DNA of 64,000 nt from JAITMY01 sp031553765 (GTDB taxonomy: Bacteria > Bacteroidota > Bacteroidia > Bacteroidales > UBA932). The DNA is taken from assembly GCA_031553765.1 (NCBI GenBank), contig JAVBKY010000002.1, positions 248,001 through 312,000 on the forward strand, read 5' to 3'. The notes beneath the pieces were generated by a model. The model was not told where the DNA came from. It ran no database searches and worked only from the letters and a program-made list of their open reading frames with translations. Shown here one piece after another: positions 18,310 through 26,295 of this stretch. Position 1 is the first letter of the stretch. Every line of letters begins with the position of its first letter. The translations under genes and the position numbers were made by a program.

Positions 18310-20928
18310 ATGAACGCTAAATTCATAGGACTAAACCGCAACCAGCCCGACAGCACCGTGGCTGACATATCCCTGCAAGACATGACCAACTTGCGCTATC
18401 AAGATGGAGCGTGGCGACCTATGGGAGATAAGGAAGAGTCATGCTACGGGGAGTTCAATGTGTTTAACCCGGGAGATAAAGAGAAGTATAACACGCACGC
18501 CAATCAGCCGCCAATTGTTCATGTAATGGATGGAGGAATAAAGAATGTGCTTTTTTTTGAGAAACATCCGCGATTTTATGATGTAATAGTCTACTTAATA
18601 GATCCCGATGGTGCTGAACTACCGGTAGCCACACTTAACGCCCTCACTGTTGCTTATAATGGCACATTCACATACGACAAACTTCGCCACTTCATTTTCG
18701 GGAAGCATATTGCCATACTCAACGATACCAAGAATACCATTGCCTACCTCAGTTGGAATGGTAGTTCCTACGATGAGCTACCGGAGATTCCTGACTTGCC
18801 AGAAATAGAAATGCGTGCAGAAAAAAACGCTGGCGAATATGCTAGCGCCATTATAGGGGCAGAGTCCGGAGCGCCCTCTCTTGTACACGCAGACAGTCTA
18901 TCTAATGAGGAGATGAAAGATAGAAATGCTATAGCAAAATATGCAGAGGCTGCGGCCAATAAAATTAGGAGTGAGCAAGGGAAACTCGGGAATACAGATG
19001 GATATGTATTTATTATATGCGCCTACGAGCTCTTTGATGGTTCTTTCGTGAAGTATTCTACTCCAATATGTATAAATGCTGGCGGGGTACAGGGTGGCGA
19101 TGCAATCTCTAATCTTATTTATTGCCAGCAATCTCGAGTTCAAATATACCCCGGATTAAAAAAGATATATACCTGCATAACCTCTGGGTGGTTCGCATTT
19201 AAGGTAAACACGACCTTGGATGACAAGTATTCCTCACTCATTAAGGGATTATCCATATTCATGACGCCACCTGTTACTATCAACCCGACAAGTTGTATCA
19301 ATTCCGAAACAGATATAGAAAAAACTATTGTCGTAAAGTTGGAGTATCCTTCATCCCTTTACCCGTCCAACAATCTTGACAATATGGTTAATTTTTATCG
19401 CGTCAAGAGCATACCATTTGAAGAACTCACCGATTCAACATATAGTGATTGGTCAAAAATAGAAACAGACTTCAATACCATCACAACCAACAAAGCGCTA
19501 CCGGTTGACAGTAATTCAAACCATGGACTATATCCCGATAAGGTGTTTCACTACAACAATAGGCTACTATTTGGTAAAACAACAAACAAATTAGCACTAA
19601 GCCACGCTGGGTCCAAAGTGTCCCTAGTAATTAACAATGCAAAATTAGATACAAGTGGTAACAATGGGAAGATTGTACTCATGGCCTGCTACCCCGACCT
19701 TAGAGCTACGCAGATAACAATAAGCAATAAACAATACACCCTCAGAGCACATCCATATCACAATTTCTCCTACGTCTTTACAATTAAAAACGAAAATCAA
19801 CTTTTCGGCATTAGCGTTCGCTATGACGAAATTCAATACCCCGATGACAAAAATACAATTATAACTAGCAATCCAATTCCTATTCCGATTTACGCTGTCG
19901 GCTCAACAAAATATACCGACGAGAACCGCGTACAGGCCAGCGAGGTCAACAATTTCTACGTATTTCCGCTATCCAATAGCTATAGGGTAAGCAATGGATC
20001 CATTGTTGGATTTACGGCCAACGCTCTTCCGTTGTCCGCCGGGCAGTTTGGAGCACACCCTCTTTTCGTGTTTACCACCGAGGGGATGTATGCGCTATCC
20101 CTCGGCGAGGATGTATTCGTTAGTAGCATACTCCCACTTAATGGGTTGGTATGCACCAACCCCAAAAGAATAACACAGGTAGATCGCGCCACGGTATTCC
20201 AAACCGCAGAGGGACTAATGCTGCTGCAAGGATCGGAAACCACGCTCATATCAAAACCATTGGAAGAATACGCGTCCAACCCGTTACTAGATAGTGCGCT
20301 GCTCAACGGAGTAATGGCACACGCTCGCGTTGGAGGCTATACATCCAACGCGCCAATCAGCTCAATATCCTTCGAGGAGTACCTAAGTCAAGCCAATATA
20401 GGCTATGACAGCTATCACCGAGAAATCATCATATGCAAGCCCAAGGCCAACTACTCCTACATTTACAGTCTTGAATCCAATATGTGGAGTAAGCGGTCCG
20501 GGAGCTTCGATGACATTATCCACCACTACCCCGACTGCTACGGCACCCTTAATGGCAAATACTTATACCAGTTAAACAAAGAAGAGTATTCCGCTGTGCA
20601 GGTATTTTTCCAAACGCGCCCCGTCAAAATAAGTGGAGGATTTAAACGATTGCGCAGGTTGTTGTTGCGTTCCTACATTGAAACGGCAGGAGAGGTAGCT
20701 GGCAGCGAAAAGCTATTCGGGATGTACCTACTCGCATCCATTGACGGAGTTAAGTGGCGGCGAGTTGATAGTAAAGAGGTTTACGGCAAAGTGCGCGACA
20801 TAGTACATCTATCATGCCCATTCTCCGCGCAGTATTTTATGCTACTTGCCGCCGGATCTATCATGCCCGAATCATACATTACGTCCGTTGATGTAGATAT
20901 TGAGCCTGCGGATGAGAAGATGAGGTAA
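18310..20928 (+). CDS. Large podovirus tail (stem or tail-hub) protein
   Basis: The 872-residue product starts at ATG 18310. The second half contains YRVSNGSIVGFTANALPLSAG, HPLFVFTTEGMYALSLGED, CTNPKRITQVDRATVFQTAEGLMLL and a segment with FDDIIHHYPDCYG. This pattern resembles the gp10-like stem or stabilisation proteins of P22-like and crAss-like short-tailed phages, which attach below the portal. The N-terminus (GLNRNQPDSTVADISLQDMTNLRYQDG) also fits such proteins. It is followed by a strong terminator. A tail-fibre role is the alternative, but no repeat or lyase signature is visible. Confidence 0.65.
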   Translation: MNAKFIGLNRNQPDSTVADISLQDMTNLRYQDGAWRPMGDKEESCYGEFNVFNPGDKEKYNTHANQPPIVHVMDGGIKNVLFFEKHPRFYDVIVYLIDPDGAELPVATLNALTVAYNGTFTYDKLRHFIFGKHIAILNDTKNTIAYLSWNGSSYDELPEIPDLPEIEMRAEKNAGEYASAIIGAESGAPSLVHADSLSNEEMKDRNAIAKYAEAAANKIRSEQGKLGNTDGYVFIICAYELFDGSFVKYSTPICINAGGVQGGDAISNLIYCQQSRVQIYPGLKKIYTCITSGWFAFKVNTTLDDKYSSLIKGLSIFMTPPVTINPTSCINSETDIEKTIVVKLEYPSSLYPSNNLDNMVNFYRVKSIPFEELTDSTYSDWSKIETDFNTITTNKALPVDSNSNHGLYPDKVFHYNNRLLFGKTTNKLALSHAGSKVSLVINNAKLDTSGNNGKIVLMACYPDLRATQITISNKQYTLRAHPYHNFSYVFTIKNENQLFGISVRYDEIQYPDDKNTIITSNPIPIPIYAVGSTKYTDENRVQASEVNNFYVFPLSNSYRVSNGSIVGFTANALPLSAGQFGAHPLFVFTTEGMYALSLGEDVFVSSILPLNGLVCTNPKRITQVDRATVFQTAEGLMLLQGSETTLISKPLEEYASNPLLDSALLNGVMAHARVGGYTSNAPISSISFEEYLSQANIGYDSYHREIIICKPKANYSYIYSLESNMWSKRSGSFDDIIHHYPDCYGTLNGKYLYQLNKEEYSAVQVFFQTRPVKISGGFKRLRRLLLRSYIETAGEVAGSEKLFGMYLLASIDGVKWRRVDSKEVYGKVRDIVHLSCPFSAQYFMLLAAGSIMPESYITSVDVDIEPADEKMR

Positions 20929-20968
20929 AATAACAATCCCCCGCAATTTTGCGGGGATTGTTATTTTT
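20929..20968. terminator. Strong bidirectional terminator between the tail gene and integrase
   Basis: Arms of about 14 bp (20930-20944 and 20951-20964) with ATAACAATCCCCCGC on the left form a hairpin around an AATTTT loop, with one bulged base and a T run on the right. The mirrored A run on the left lets it serve the convergent integrase transcript as well. Confidence 0.85.
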
Positions 20969-20992
20969 ATAACTCAAAGTCTGCTAAACTTT

Positions 20993-22216
20993 TTACTTGA
21001 GTAAATCAAGTACCTTTCTGTTTGCCTCATAAATCCTTGTCCAATCTTTTTTGATATAAACCTTCGCCATTCGGTTGTCAACATGCGCCAGTGCCTCATC
21101 AACTATATCTATGGGTATTCTGCAATCGTTAGCCGCCAACGTAGCCCAACTGTGCCGGGCATAGTAAAACTCTAGATCATCTATTCCAACTGCCGCGCCC
21201 ACCACTTTAAGTCCCTTATTCAAGTTGCTATTAAAATTGTTGGGGTTAGCATATTTTTTCTGGAAGTTAAAAACTGTTGCGTCCCCTTCATACTTTTGAC
21301 GCAACGCCTCAGCCTCTGGTTCTACCCTTACGCGCATCTCTGCATTATCATTACGCCTCCCCTTCACCTTGGAGCGGTAGTATGTAATAACACCACCCTT
21401 TAACTTATCGCACCTAAACAGATCAACGCTATTCATGCCGCATAAATAGAAGGATAGCATAAAGCAATCCCGAGCAAGCCCGTCACGCTCATACCTCGGC
21501 TTATAATCCCTGATACCCCTCAGCTGTTCAACTGATAGCGCCTTATCTTCCGCTGTTTTCTGAGACTTAGCTTTCCTTATTTTAAACCTATCAAAAGGGC
21601 GATTAGGGATGGGAATATCCCCCTTATCATAGTCGTTGCACTCACTTTGGGCCGCATTAAATATAGTCCTTATACTCCCCAAGTATAGGCTTTGCCCTCG
21701 CCCTCCCAAGGGCGCGCCATTACCAGCCCCCTCCCGCTCCATCCACTGCTGATACTTTGTTAAAAAGTTAGCCGTAATATCCGTTATTGGCAATGCTCGC
21801 TCCCCCCTATATCGCTCCAAGTTGTTTAGCATTATACGGTGGTTATTAGCAGTACCAGGCTGCTTTTCTTTTATCTTCTTTACAAAAGCTTCCGCAAAGC
21901 AAAAGAAATCAAGTCGAGTTTCAGCATTCCCAAGGAGTTTACCCTGAATATAATTCTTCAACTCATCAGCAGAATACGCATTTACACCAAAGCCCAAATC
22001 GTCAAATATATCCTTGACCTTATTATACTCAATATTAAGTCGAGCCTTCATGCTGGGATCTTTAACATTTCCGGCCCGGTCTAATTGGGGAGGAAATACC
22101 GAGTACGGCATTGGGATATACCTTTTCACCCGCTGATGCGTAATTCGAACAGCAATAGGCAGAGACCCATCCTGTCTTTGATTCTCTATTCTTGGCAATA
22201 TTTTAAAGGTAGCCAT
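20993..22216 (-). CDS. int: Tyrosine recombinase, prophage integrase (Bacteroidota type)
   Basis: Likely 407 residues from ATG 22216; the in-frame codon at 22222 is TTG. The N-terminal arm-binding segment (MATFKILPRIENQRQDGSLP) is followed by a SAM-like core-binding domain (about 95-225) and the catalytic domain. Catalytic features are a Lys in the YYRSKVKGR beta-hairpin, YYARHSWATLA with Arg and His, ALAHVDNRM with the late His, and the nucleophile Tyr387 in KVYIKKDW. The first catalytic Arg is absent: the motif reads CGMNSVDLF, with Asn262 at that place. Loss of this Arg is known in Bacteroidota recombinases such as IntDOT. Integrase location 120 bp from a tRNA 3' end supports its role in site-specific integration. 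Confidence 0.9.
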   Translation of the reverse strand: MATFKILPRIENQRQDGSLPIAVRITHQRVKRYIPMPYSVFPPQLDRAGNVKDPSMKARLNIEYNKVKDIFDDLGFGVNAYSADELKNYIQGKLLGNAETRLDFFCFAEAFVKKIKEKQPGTANNHRIMLNNLERYRGERALPITDITANFLTKYQQWMEREGAGNGAPLGGRGQSLYLGSIRTIFNAAQSECNDYDKGDIPIPNRPFDRFKIRKAKSQKTAEDKALSVEQLRGIRDYKPRYERDGLARDCFMLSFYLCGMNSVDLFRCDKLKGGVITYYRSKVKGRRNDNAEMRVRVEPEAEALRQKYEGDATVFNFQKKYANPNNFNSNLNKGLKVVGAAVGIDDLEFYYARHSWATLAANDCRIPIDIVDEALAHVDNRMAKVYIKKDWTRIYEANRKVLDLLK

Positions 22217-22222
22217 ACTCAA

Positions 22223-22289
22223 ACTATTTCAGGGAACATTCAGGGAACATTTACGTGTAAATGTACAAAAAAAGCTGTAAAACTACACA
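22223..22289. promoter_or_regulatory. Integrase upstream control region: tandem direct repeat and perfect palindrome
   Basis: CAGGGAACATT occurs twice in tandem at 22230-22240 and 22241-22251. Overlapping the second copy is a perfect palindrome with ACATTTAC and GTAAATGT arms around a 2-base centre (22247-22264). These sit directly upstream of the integrase ATG and next to the attachment site. They are candidates for integrase arm-type sites or a repressor or excisionase operator. Confidence 0.5.
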
Positions 22290-22321
22290 AATAAAAAAGC
22301 CTCGCATTTCTGCAAGGCTTT
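22290..22321 (-). terminator. Terminator downstream of tRNA-Arg
   Basis: Arms AAAGCCTCGCA (22296-22306) and TGCAAGGCTTT (22311-22321) pair with one mismatch around a 4-base loop. On the minus strand the hairpin is followed by a run of Ts, as expected for ending the tRNA transcript. Confidence 0.8.
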
Positions 22322-22342
22322 ACCACGCTTGATTTTACTTAG

Positions 22343-22362
22343 TGATCCGGATAGGATTCGAA
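22343..22362. other. Predicted prophage attachment site core at the tRNA 3' end
   Basis: Integrases of this kind recombine in the 3' half of tRNA genes and rebuild it with phage DNA. The integrase lies immediately beyond this end and phage genes occupy everything to the left. The exact core cannot be fixed because the second copy lies outside the window. Confidence 0.5.
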
Positions 22363-22416
22363 CCTATGGCCGACAGATTAGAAATCTGTTGCTCTATCCA
22401 ACTGAGCTACCGGACC
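22343..22416 (-). tRNA. tRNA-Arg (anticodon TCT)
   Basis: Read on the minus strand, this is a 74-base cloverleaf. Acceptor arms GGTCCGG and CCGGATC pair with one G-U; the D arm contains AGCTCAGTTGG; the anticodon stem ACAGA/TCTGT encloses TTTCTAA with anticodon TCT; and the T arm contains GGTTCGAATCC. The discriminator base is A and CCA is not encoded. Its 3' end faces the prophage, and the integrase starts 127 bases further on, making this the probable integration target. Confidence 0.95.
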
Positions 22417-22469
22417 AAAAATGGAAATGCAAAGATAGAAAAAATGCGACAAGTACGAAAAAGGTATTA

Positions 22470-23297
22470 TCAGCCTTTCTTTTTTACATCTCGCACATAC
22501 TTATAACTACCTGAATTAAAAATATTTAAAATATCAATTTTATTCCCTATGCTCTCCCGCTGATGCAGATAATAACGCTCGTTGGTTGTGGTATCAAGCA
22601 AAAATTCTTGCGGAGGAATCTCACCCACCTGCTCAAAACCCAGCATTTTGTAGCCTTTTCCGTGCCCCCAATCGTAATCTACGTACGTCATAATATCATC
22701 GGGGTGCTGCTCGTTGATAAAGTGCGAAAGCAACTTGCTTAAACCACCTGCTACCACGCAGTCTGTTTTATTGGCAAAGCGCAGCAGCTCATACGAGCGA
22801 TACTCTGCACCATTGCGCATTATAGGACGCACAGCGCTGAACGAGGCCACTGCTATCAATTCATCTTTAAAGAAAAGTCCATACTTATAGCGACCGCCAA
22901 TGGGAGCATTCAGGTGATGCTGCTGCAAAAAATCAACCAGTACAGGGTTATCTATTTTTTTTACGGTAGTAAGTCGGGCATGGTAGCGCGTGAACTGCCC
23001 CAGCAGTGCTGCAATGCGCGCCTCCACTTGCGTTGGTTGTAGGCGCCAAGCATCTTCCCACACATGTATGAGCTGAGTACCTTCCTGCTCATATTTTTTC
23101 GATAGGTTGTAAAAAAACGATTCACAATTCTGGTGCGCTGCCAGCAACTTATAGGTCTCTAAATCCACCAAGTGAAAGGCAAGTTTTTTATCGGCAACGT
23201 GTATTACAGCGAAAGGCGTATCCATATCCTGCAGTTCGTTGCACGGCGCTATGGCGGCAATGCGGAAGGTTAGCGTAAGTACAAAATCGTGATTCAT
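22470..23297 (-). CDS. GNAT-like acetyltransferase with an N-terminal domain seen in phage/endonuclease-like proteins
   Basis: A 275-residue protein. The C-terminal part (about 120-250) has GNAT-like features: GLFFKDELIAVASFS, a YELLRFANKT segment, VVAGGLSKLL and YKMLGFEQVG. The N-terminal half carries LIHVWEDAW at residues 76-84, a motif I associate with phage proteins that combine an endonuclease-like module with a GNAT-like module. The ATG at 23297 overlaps the stop of the preceding glycosyltransferase by one base, so it is translationally coupled. A shorter start at residue 25 is possible. Substrate and function are unknown, and I rate the GNAT assignment above the endonuclease one. Confidence 0.55.
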   Translation of the reverse strand: MNHDFVLTLTFRIAAIAPCNELQDMDTPFAVIHVADKKLAFHLVDLETYKLLAAHQNCESFFYNLSKKYEQEGTQLIHVWEDAWRLQPTQVEARIAALLGQFTRYHARLTTVKKIDNPVLVDFLQQHHLNAPIGGRYKYGLFFKDELIAVASFSAVRPIMRNGAEYRSYELLRFANKTDCVVAGGLSKLLSHFINEQHPDDIMTYVDYDWGHGKGYKMLGFEQVGEIPPQEFLLDTTTNERYYLHQRESIGNKIDILNIFNSGSYKYVRDVKKKG

Positions 23298-24412
23298 TAT
23301 AGCGTCTTACTAAAATCAACTATCGCTTTTGCCAGCACTCCCCAAGAGAGCTCTTTTTTCAGCTGCTCAATATTGGCTACAAATCTTTCCTTATTTCCTT
23401 CCTCAAAAAAGCGTTTAATGCCGCCAACAATATCGTCAACCGTGGGAGCAACAACTACACCGTTTTCACCATCACGAATGCTCTCGTGCAAGCCCCCTAC
23501 ATTAGTAGCAATCATGGGCAAGTTAAAATGGTAGGATATGGAAGTTATGCCACTCTGCGTAGCCGAACGGTAAGGCAAAATACAAACATCGGCCGCGGAG
23601 AAAAACAGCGGCACTTCATCATCTTTAATGTAGCGCGCTTCGGCATGCACATCCTGCGCATTGGGCAAAGCGGCTATTTGTTTTTCATACTTATCAAAGC
23701 TACCGTATGGTTCTCCCGCTATCAGCAGCTGGTAGTCGGATGGTAACTTACCAAAGGCTTCAATGAGCATATCCAACCCTTTATAATCGCGTATAAGCCC
23801 AAAAAACAAGAGCGTTTTCCTTTTTGGGTTCAACCCCAGCTGATACTGCGCCTGCAGCTTATCCTCAGAGCTACCAAAGTGGTTATACAGCGGGTGCGGG
23901 GCAAAAAGACATTTTGCCTCGGGCTTCAGCGTAAGCACATCGCGCTTTACAGCATCACTCATCACCACAAAACCATCGGCACGATTGAACAAATATTTTG
24001 CAAACGGTTTATCAAAAAATTTCGGCTCGTGTGGAATGGCGTTATCTACAACGGTTATTACCTTTGTATTTTTCTTCATGCTGCCGGCCACGTAGCCCAA
24101 CGCAGGCGCTAGAAACGACATCCAATATTTCATCACTAAAATATCGGGGGCAAAATCATTTATTTTGCGTGCAGCGGAAATGTATGAAAAGGGATTTATG
24201 GAGTCCAATACCCTATCTGCATTTATTAGCGTAGCATTATCACCGGGAGTAATGTACTGCGTTTTTCCGGGAAACAAAAAATCGGGATACTGACGCGTAA
24301 ACGTGTAGGCGCGGGCTTCATGCTCCTGCTCAAAAGCCTGCAGCAGCGAAGCATTGAACTGTGCAATACCGCCACGGTAGGGATAAAAGGTAGATAGGTA
24401 AGCTATTTTCAT
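23297..24412 (-). CDS. Glycosyltransferase family 4 (GT-B fold)
   Basis: A 371-residue cytoplasmic enzyme that transfers a sugar from a nucleotide donor, probably in cell-surface glycan synthesis. The N-terminus MKIAYLSTFYPYRGGIAQ is the acceptor-side Rossmann start. The donor side has KRKTLLFFGLIRDYKGLDMLIEAF, LLIAGEPYG and the late motif FSAADVCILPYRSATQSGITSISYHFNLPMIATNVGG, the region holding the donor-binding acidic site in GT4 enzymes. The usual EGFG-type motif is replaced by ATQSGITS. It lies 52 bases after a family-9 glycosyltransferase on the same strand and overlaps the next gene. The exact substrate cannot be read. Confidence 0.9.
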   Translation of the reverse strand: MKIAYLSTFYPYRGGIAQFNASLLQAFEQEHEARAYTFTRQYPDFLFPGKTQYITPGDNATLINADRVLDSINPFSYISAARKINDFAPDILVMKYWMSFLAPALGYVAGSMKKNTKVITVVDNAIPHEPKFFDKPFAKYLFNRADGFVVMSDAVKRDVLTLKPEAKCLFAPHPLYNHFGSSEDKLQAQYQLGLNPKRKTLLFFGLIRDYKGLDMLIEAFGKLPSDYQLLIAGEPYGSFDKYEKQIAALPNAQDVHAEARYIKDDEVPLFFSAADVCILPYRSATQSGITSISYHFNLPMIATNVGGLHESIRDGENGVVVAPTVDDIVGGIKRFFEEGNKERFVANIEQLKKELSWGVLAKAIVDFSKTL

Positions 24413-24439
24413 ACGTAAGAAAAACTTATTTCGGGACTG

Positions 24440-24471
24440 ACCCTAACATGGTTTAAAGACCCTGTTAGGGT
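24440..24471. repeat. Inverted repeat overlapping the end of the GT9 gene
   Basis: Arms ACCCTAACA (24440-24448) and TGTTAGGGT (24463-24471) pair perfectly around a 14-base loop. The right arm contains the stop codon and last codons of the family-9 glycosyltransferase, so the palindrome supplies the protein's end. It may also serve as a transcript-stabilising hairpin. Confidence 0.6.
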
Positions 24472-25565
24472 TTGGTGACCACTTGTCCAACAGCGCTGAG
24501 TATAGCCTCCGGCGCAATATCCAACATGCAGGGGCGTGTACGTGTACAGGTCACGCCGTAGTAGCAATCGCAGCCCGTAGTGGGCTCCACTATTACGCCA
24601 CGGTTATATAGGTAAAATTCGTGCGCGTTGAAAATATTATTCATAAGCACCATGGGCTTTTGCAGCGCAGTGGCTATGTGCATCATCATAGATACTTGCG
24701 TAACCACCACATCACACATGGAGGTGAGGGCAATAAATTCCTCCAACGAAAAATGACCGGGGTAAAATGCACCTGATGTTTCTGACATCACCTCATTCAG
24801 TTCATGCTCGGCAGCACCGCCAAGCAGCATGGGGAAGTAGCCGTTTTGGTTAAGCAATCGCACCAAGTTCTCCCAATATTCCTGAGGCCATAGGCGGGTT
24901 TTCCAACGAGCACCACAACCTGTGTTAAGACCAACTATTTTTTTGCCTTTGGCTTTTTCTTTTATAAAATCAAACTTCGCCGTCAGCTGCTTGTTGTAGT
25001 TAAGCAGGTATGGCTCGTCCTCAAATTTCAAGTGGCAGATTTCAAAGATTTCATCCATGTAGTGCTTGGTGTTGGTCTTTGAAAGCCCATCAAAAAATCC
25101 GGTGAGCAGCTTATGCTCGGCAGCGGGAGTAGCAGCAGCAATATGGTTCTGCTTAACATCCAAAATGTAGCCGTACTTTTCCTTGGCATCCACATCAGCC
25201 AAAAGTGAGCAGGCTTCCACCTCCTTATCAAGGTTGATGGCAATATCGTACTTACGGTGCTGTACGCCGTAGGCTGAGGCAAAATCAAAAGTCATTACCT
25301 CATCAATCATGTCCTTGGGCAACACCGCGGGTGAATGGGTAAGCCAGGTAATATGGCAGTTGGGGTACATTTTGCGGTAGCGCACTACCAGCGGCGTGGT
25401 GCGAATAACATCACCAATGGCACCCAGCTTAATTATAAGTATGCGCTTATCAATGGGCGCATAGGTGTTACACATATCACACTGCTGTCCGCTTTGCTTA
25501 TTAGGTTTACACGGAATATGCCCTTTAAAATAACGGCAATCGAATTTTACTTGGTCTATTTTCAT
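24465..25565 (-). CDS. Glycosyltransferase family 9 (heptosyltransferase-like) with Cys-rich ends
   Basis: From ATG 25565 the enzyme has 366 residues. The longer frame to 25628 starts with TTG and is encoded by an intergenic repeat, so I reject it. The core matches ADP-heptose:LPS heptosyltransferases: RILIIKLGAIGDVIRTTPLV, VGLNTGCGARWKTRLWP, MLLGGAAEHE and TQVSMMMHIATALQKPMVLMNN. Before the core lies a cysteine set at C10, C19, C29 and C32, and near the end another (TGCDCYYGVTC, RPCML), suggesting metal or Fe-S binding or disulfides. The precise sugar is unknown. It is followed by a GT4 enzyme, so a surface polysaccharide or LPS core role is likely. Confidence 0.85.
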   Translation of the reverse strand: MKIDQVKFDCRYFKGHIPCKPNKQSGQQCDMCNTYAPIDKRILIIKLGAIGDVIRTTPLVVRYRKMYPNCHITWLTHSPAVLPKDMIDEVMTFDFASAYGVQHRKYDIAINLDKEVEACSLLADVDAKEKYGYILDVKQNHIAAATPAAEHKLLTGFFDGLSKTNTKHYMDEIFEICHLKFEDEPYLLNYNKQLTAKFDFIKEKAKGKKIVGLNTGCGARWKTRLWPQEYWENLVRLLNQNGYFPMLLGGAAEHELNEVMSETSGAFYPGHFSLEEFIALTSMCDVVVTQVSMMMHIATALQKPMVLMNNIFNAHEFYLYNRGVIVEPTTGCDCYYGVTCTRTRPCMLDIAPEAILSAVGQVVTKP

Positions 25566-25587
25566 ATTCACTTTAATTAATCCCCGC

Positions 25588-25615
25588 CCCCCCTTCGACA
25601 AGTTCAGGGTGACAA
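25588..25615. repeat. Short intergenic repeat, CTTCGACAAG...CAGGGTGACAAC type
   Basis: A compact palindromic-type repeat, with a second, interrupted copy at 34229-34282. It sits in the promoter gap of the GT9 gene, downstream of queE. Confidence 0.6.
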
Positions 25616-25652
25616 CGCTCCACAACAATTTAAAATCTGAAAATTTGATTTT

Positions 25653-26246
25653 TTATGGCACATCCATAAACTTATGCGCCTGTATGGAAATATTCCAGCG
25701 TGGATGCTGCTTGGCATACTCCACAATAGCGGGCATTACTACTTTATGCTTGCTCCATTCGGGCTGCAAAAAAAACAGGCAATTCTGCGATACTTTTACC
25801 GCACATTCCTCTGCCCAACGCAAATCTTTTTCTTCTTCTATAATAACTTTCAACTCGCTTGCTTTCGCAAAAACTTCAGGTAAGGGTGGTTGCTTTTGCT
25901 TTGGCGAAAGGCAAATCCAATCCCACGCTCCTGATAAGGGTTGAGAGCCGGAAGTTTCTAAAAAGGTTTGCACACCCTTTTCTTTTAGCGATTGACAAAG
26001 GTAATTCAGGTTATAGTTAAGCGGTTCGCCACCCGTTACCACAACAGCCTGCGCAGGGTATGAGAGGGCACGTGCCACAATCTCATCAGTCGCCACAGGG
26101 GGGAAAGTTTTCGCATTCCATGTTTGCTTAGCGTCGCACCAGCGGCACCCCACATCACAGCCACCAAGACGAATAAAGTAGGCAGGTTTACCCGTATGGA
26201 AACCCTCACCTTGTATGGTATAAAAGTCCTCAACTAGAGGCAGCAT
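25653..26246 (-). CDS. queE: 7-carboxy-7-deazaguanine synthase QueE (radical SAM)
   Basis: The enzyme converts 6-carboxytetrahydropterin to 7-carboxy-7-deazaguanine in the queuosine precursor pathway. I prefer ATG 26246 (197 residues) over the in-frame GTG at 26261, since MLPLVEDFYTIQGEG is the usual start of the family. The radical-SAM cluster is C30, C34 and C37 in GGCDVGCRWCDAKQTW, with the SAM-contacting VVTGGEPL downstream. IQGEGFHTGKPAYFIRLGG is the typical substrate-side strand. Length is normal for short QueE proteins. It follows gldG by about 50 bases on the same strand, with no other queuosine gene nearby. Confidence 0.93.
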   Translation of the reverse strand: MLPLVEDFYTIQGEGFHTGKPAYFIRLGGCDVGCRWCDAKQTWNAKTFPPVATDEIVARALSYPAQAVVVTGGEPLNYNLNYLCQSLKEKGVQTFLETSGSQPLSGAWDWICLSPKQKQPPLPEVFAKASELKVIIEEEKDLRWAEECAVKVSQNCLFFLQPEWSKHKVVMPAIVEYAKQHPRWNISIQAHKFMDVP

Positions 26247-26295
26247 TTTTCCTTCAATCACTTTTTATTACTAATTATCAATTATAAATTGTTAA

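Noticed and set aside
22247..22264. Shared CATTTACAC match with the 1724-1804 repeats as a second att site
   Set aside because: Only 9 bases are common and the left-hand copy is inside a coding repeat, so chance is the simpler explanation.
25566..25628. Longer GT9 start encoding a short leader
   Set aside because: It starts with TTG and is encoded by the intergenic repeat; ATG 25565 gives the family start.
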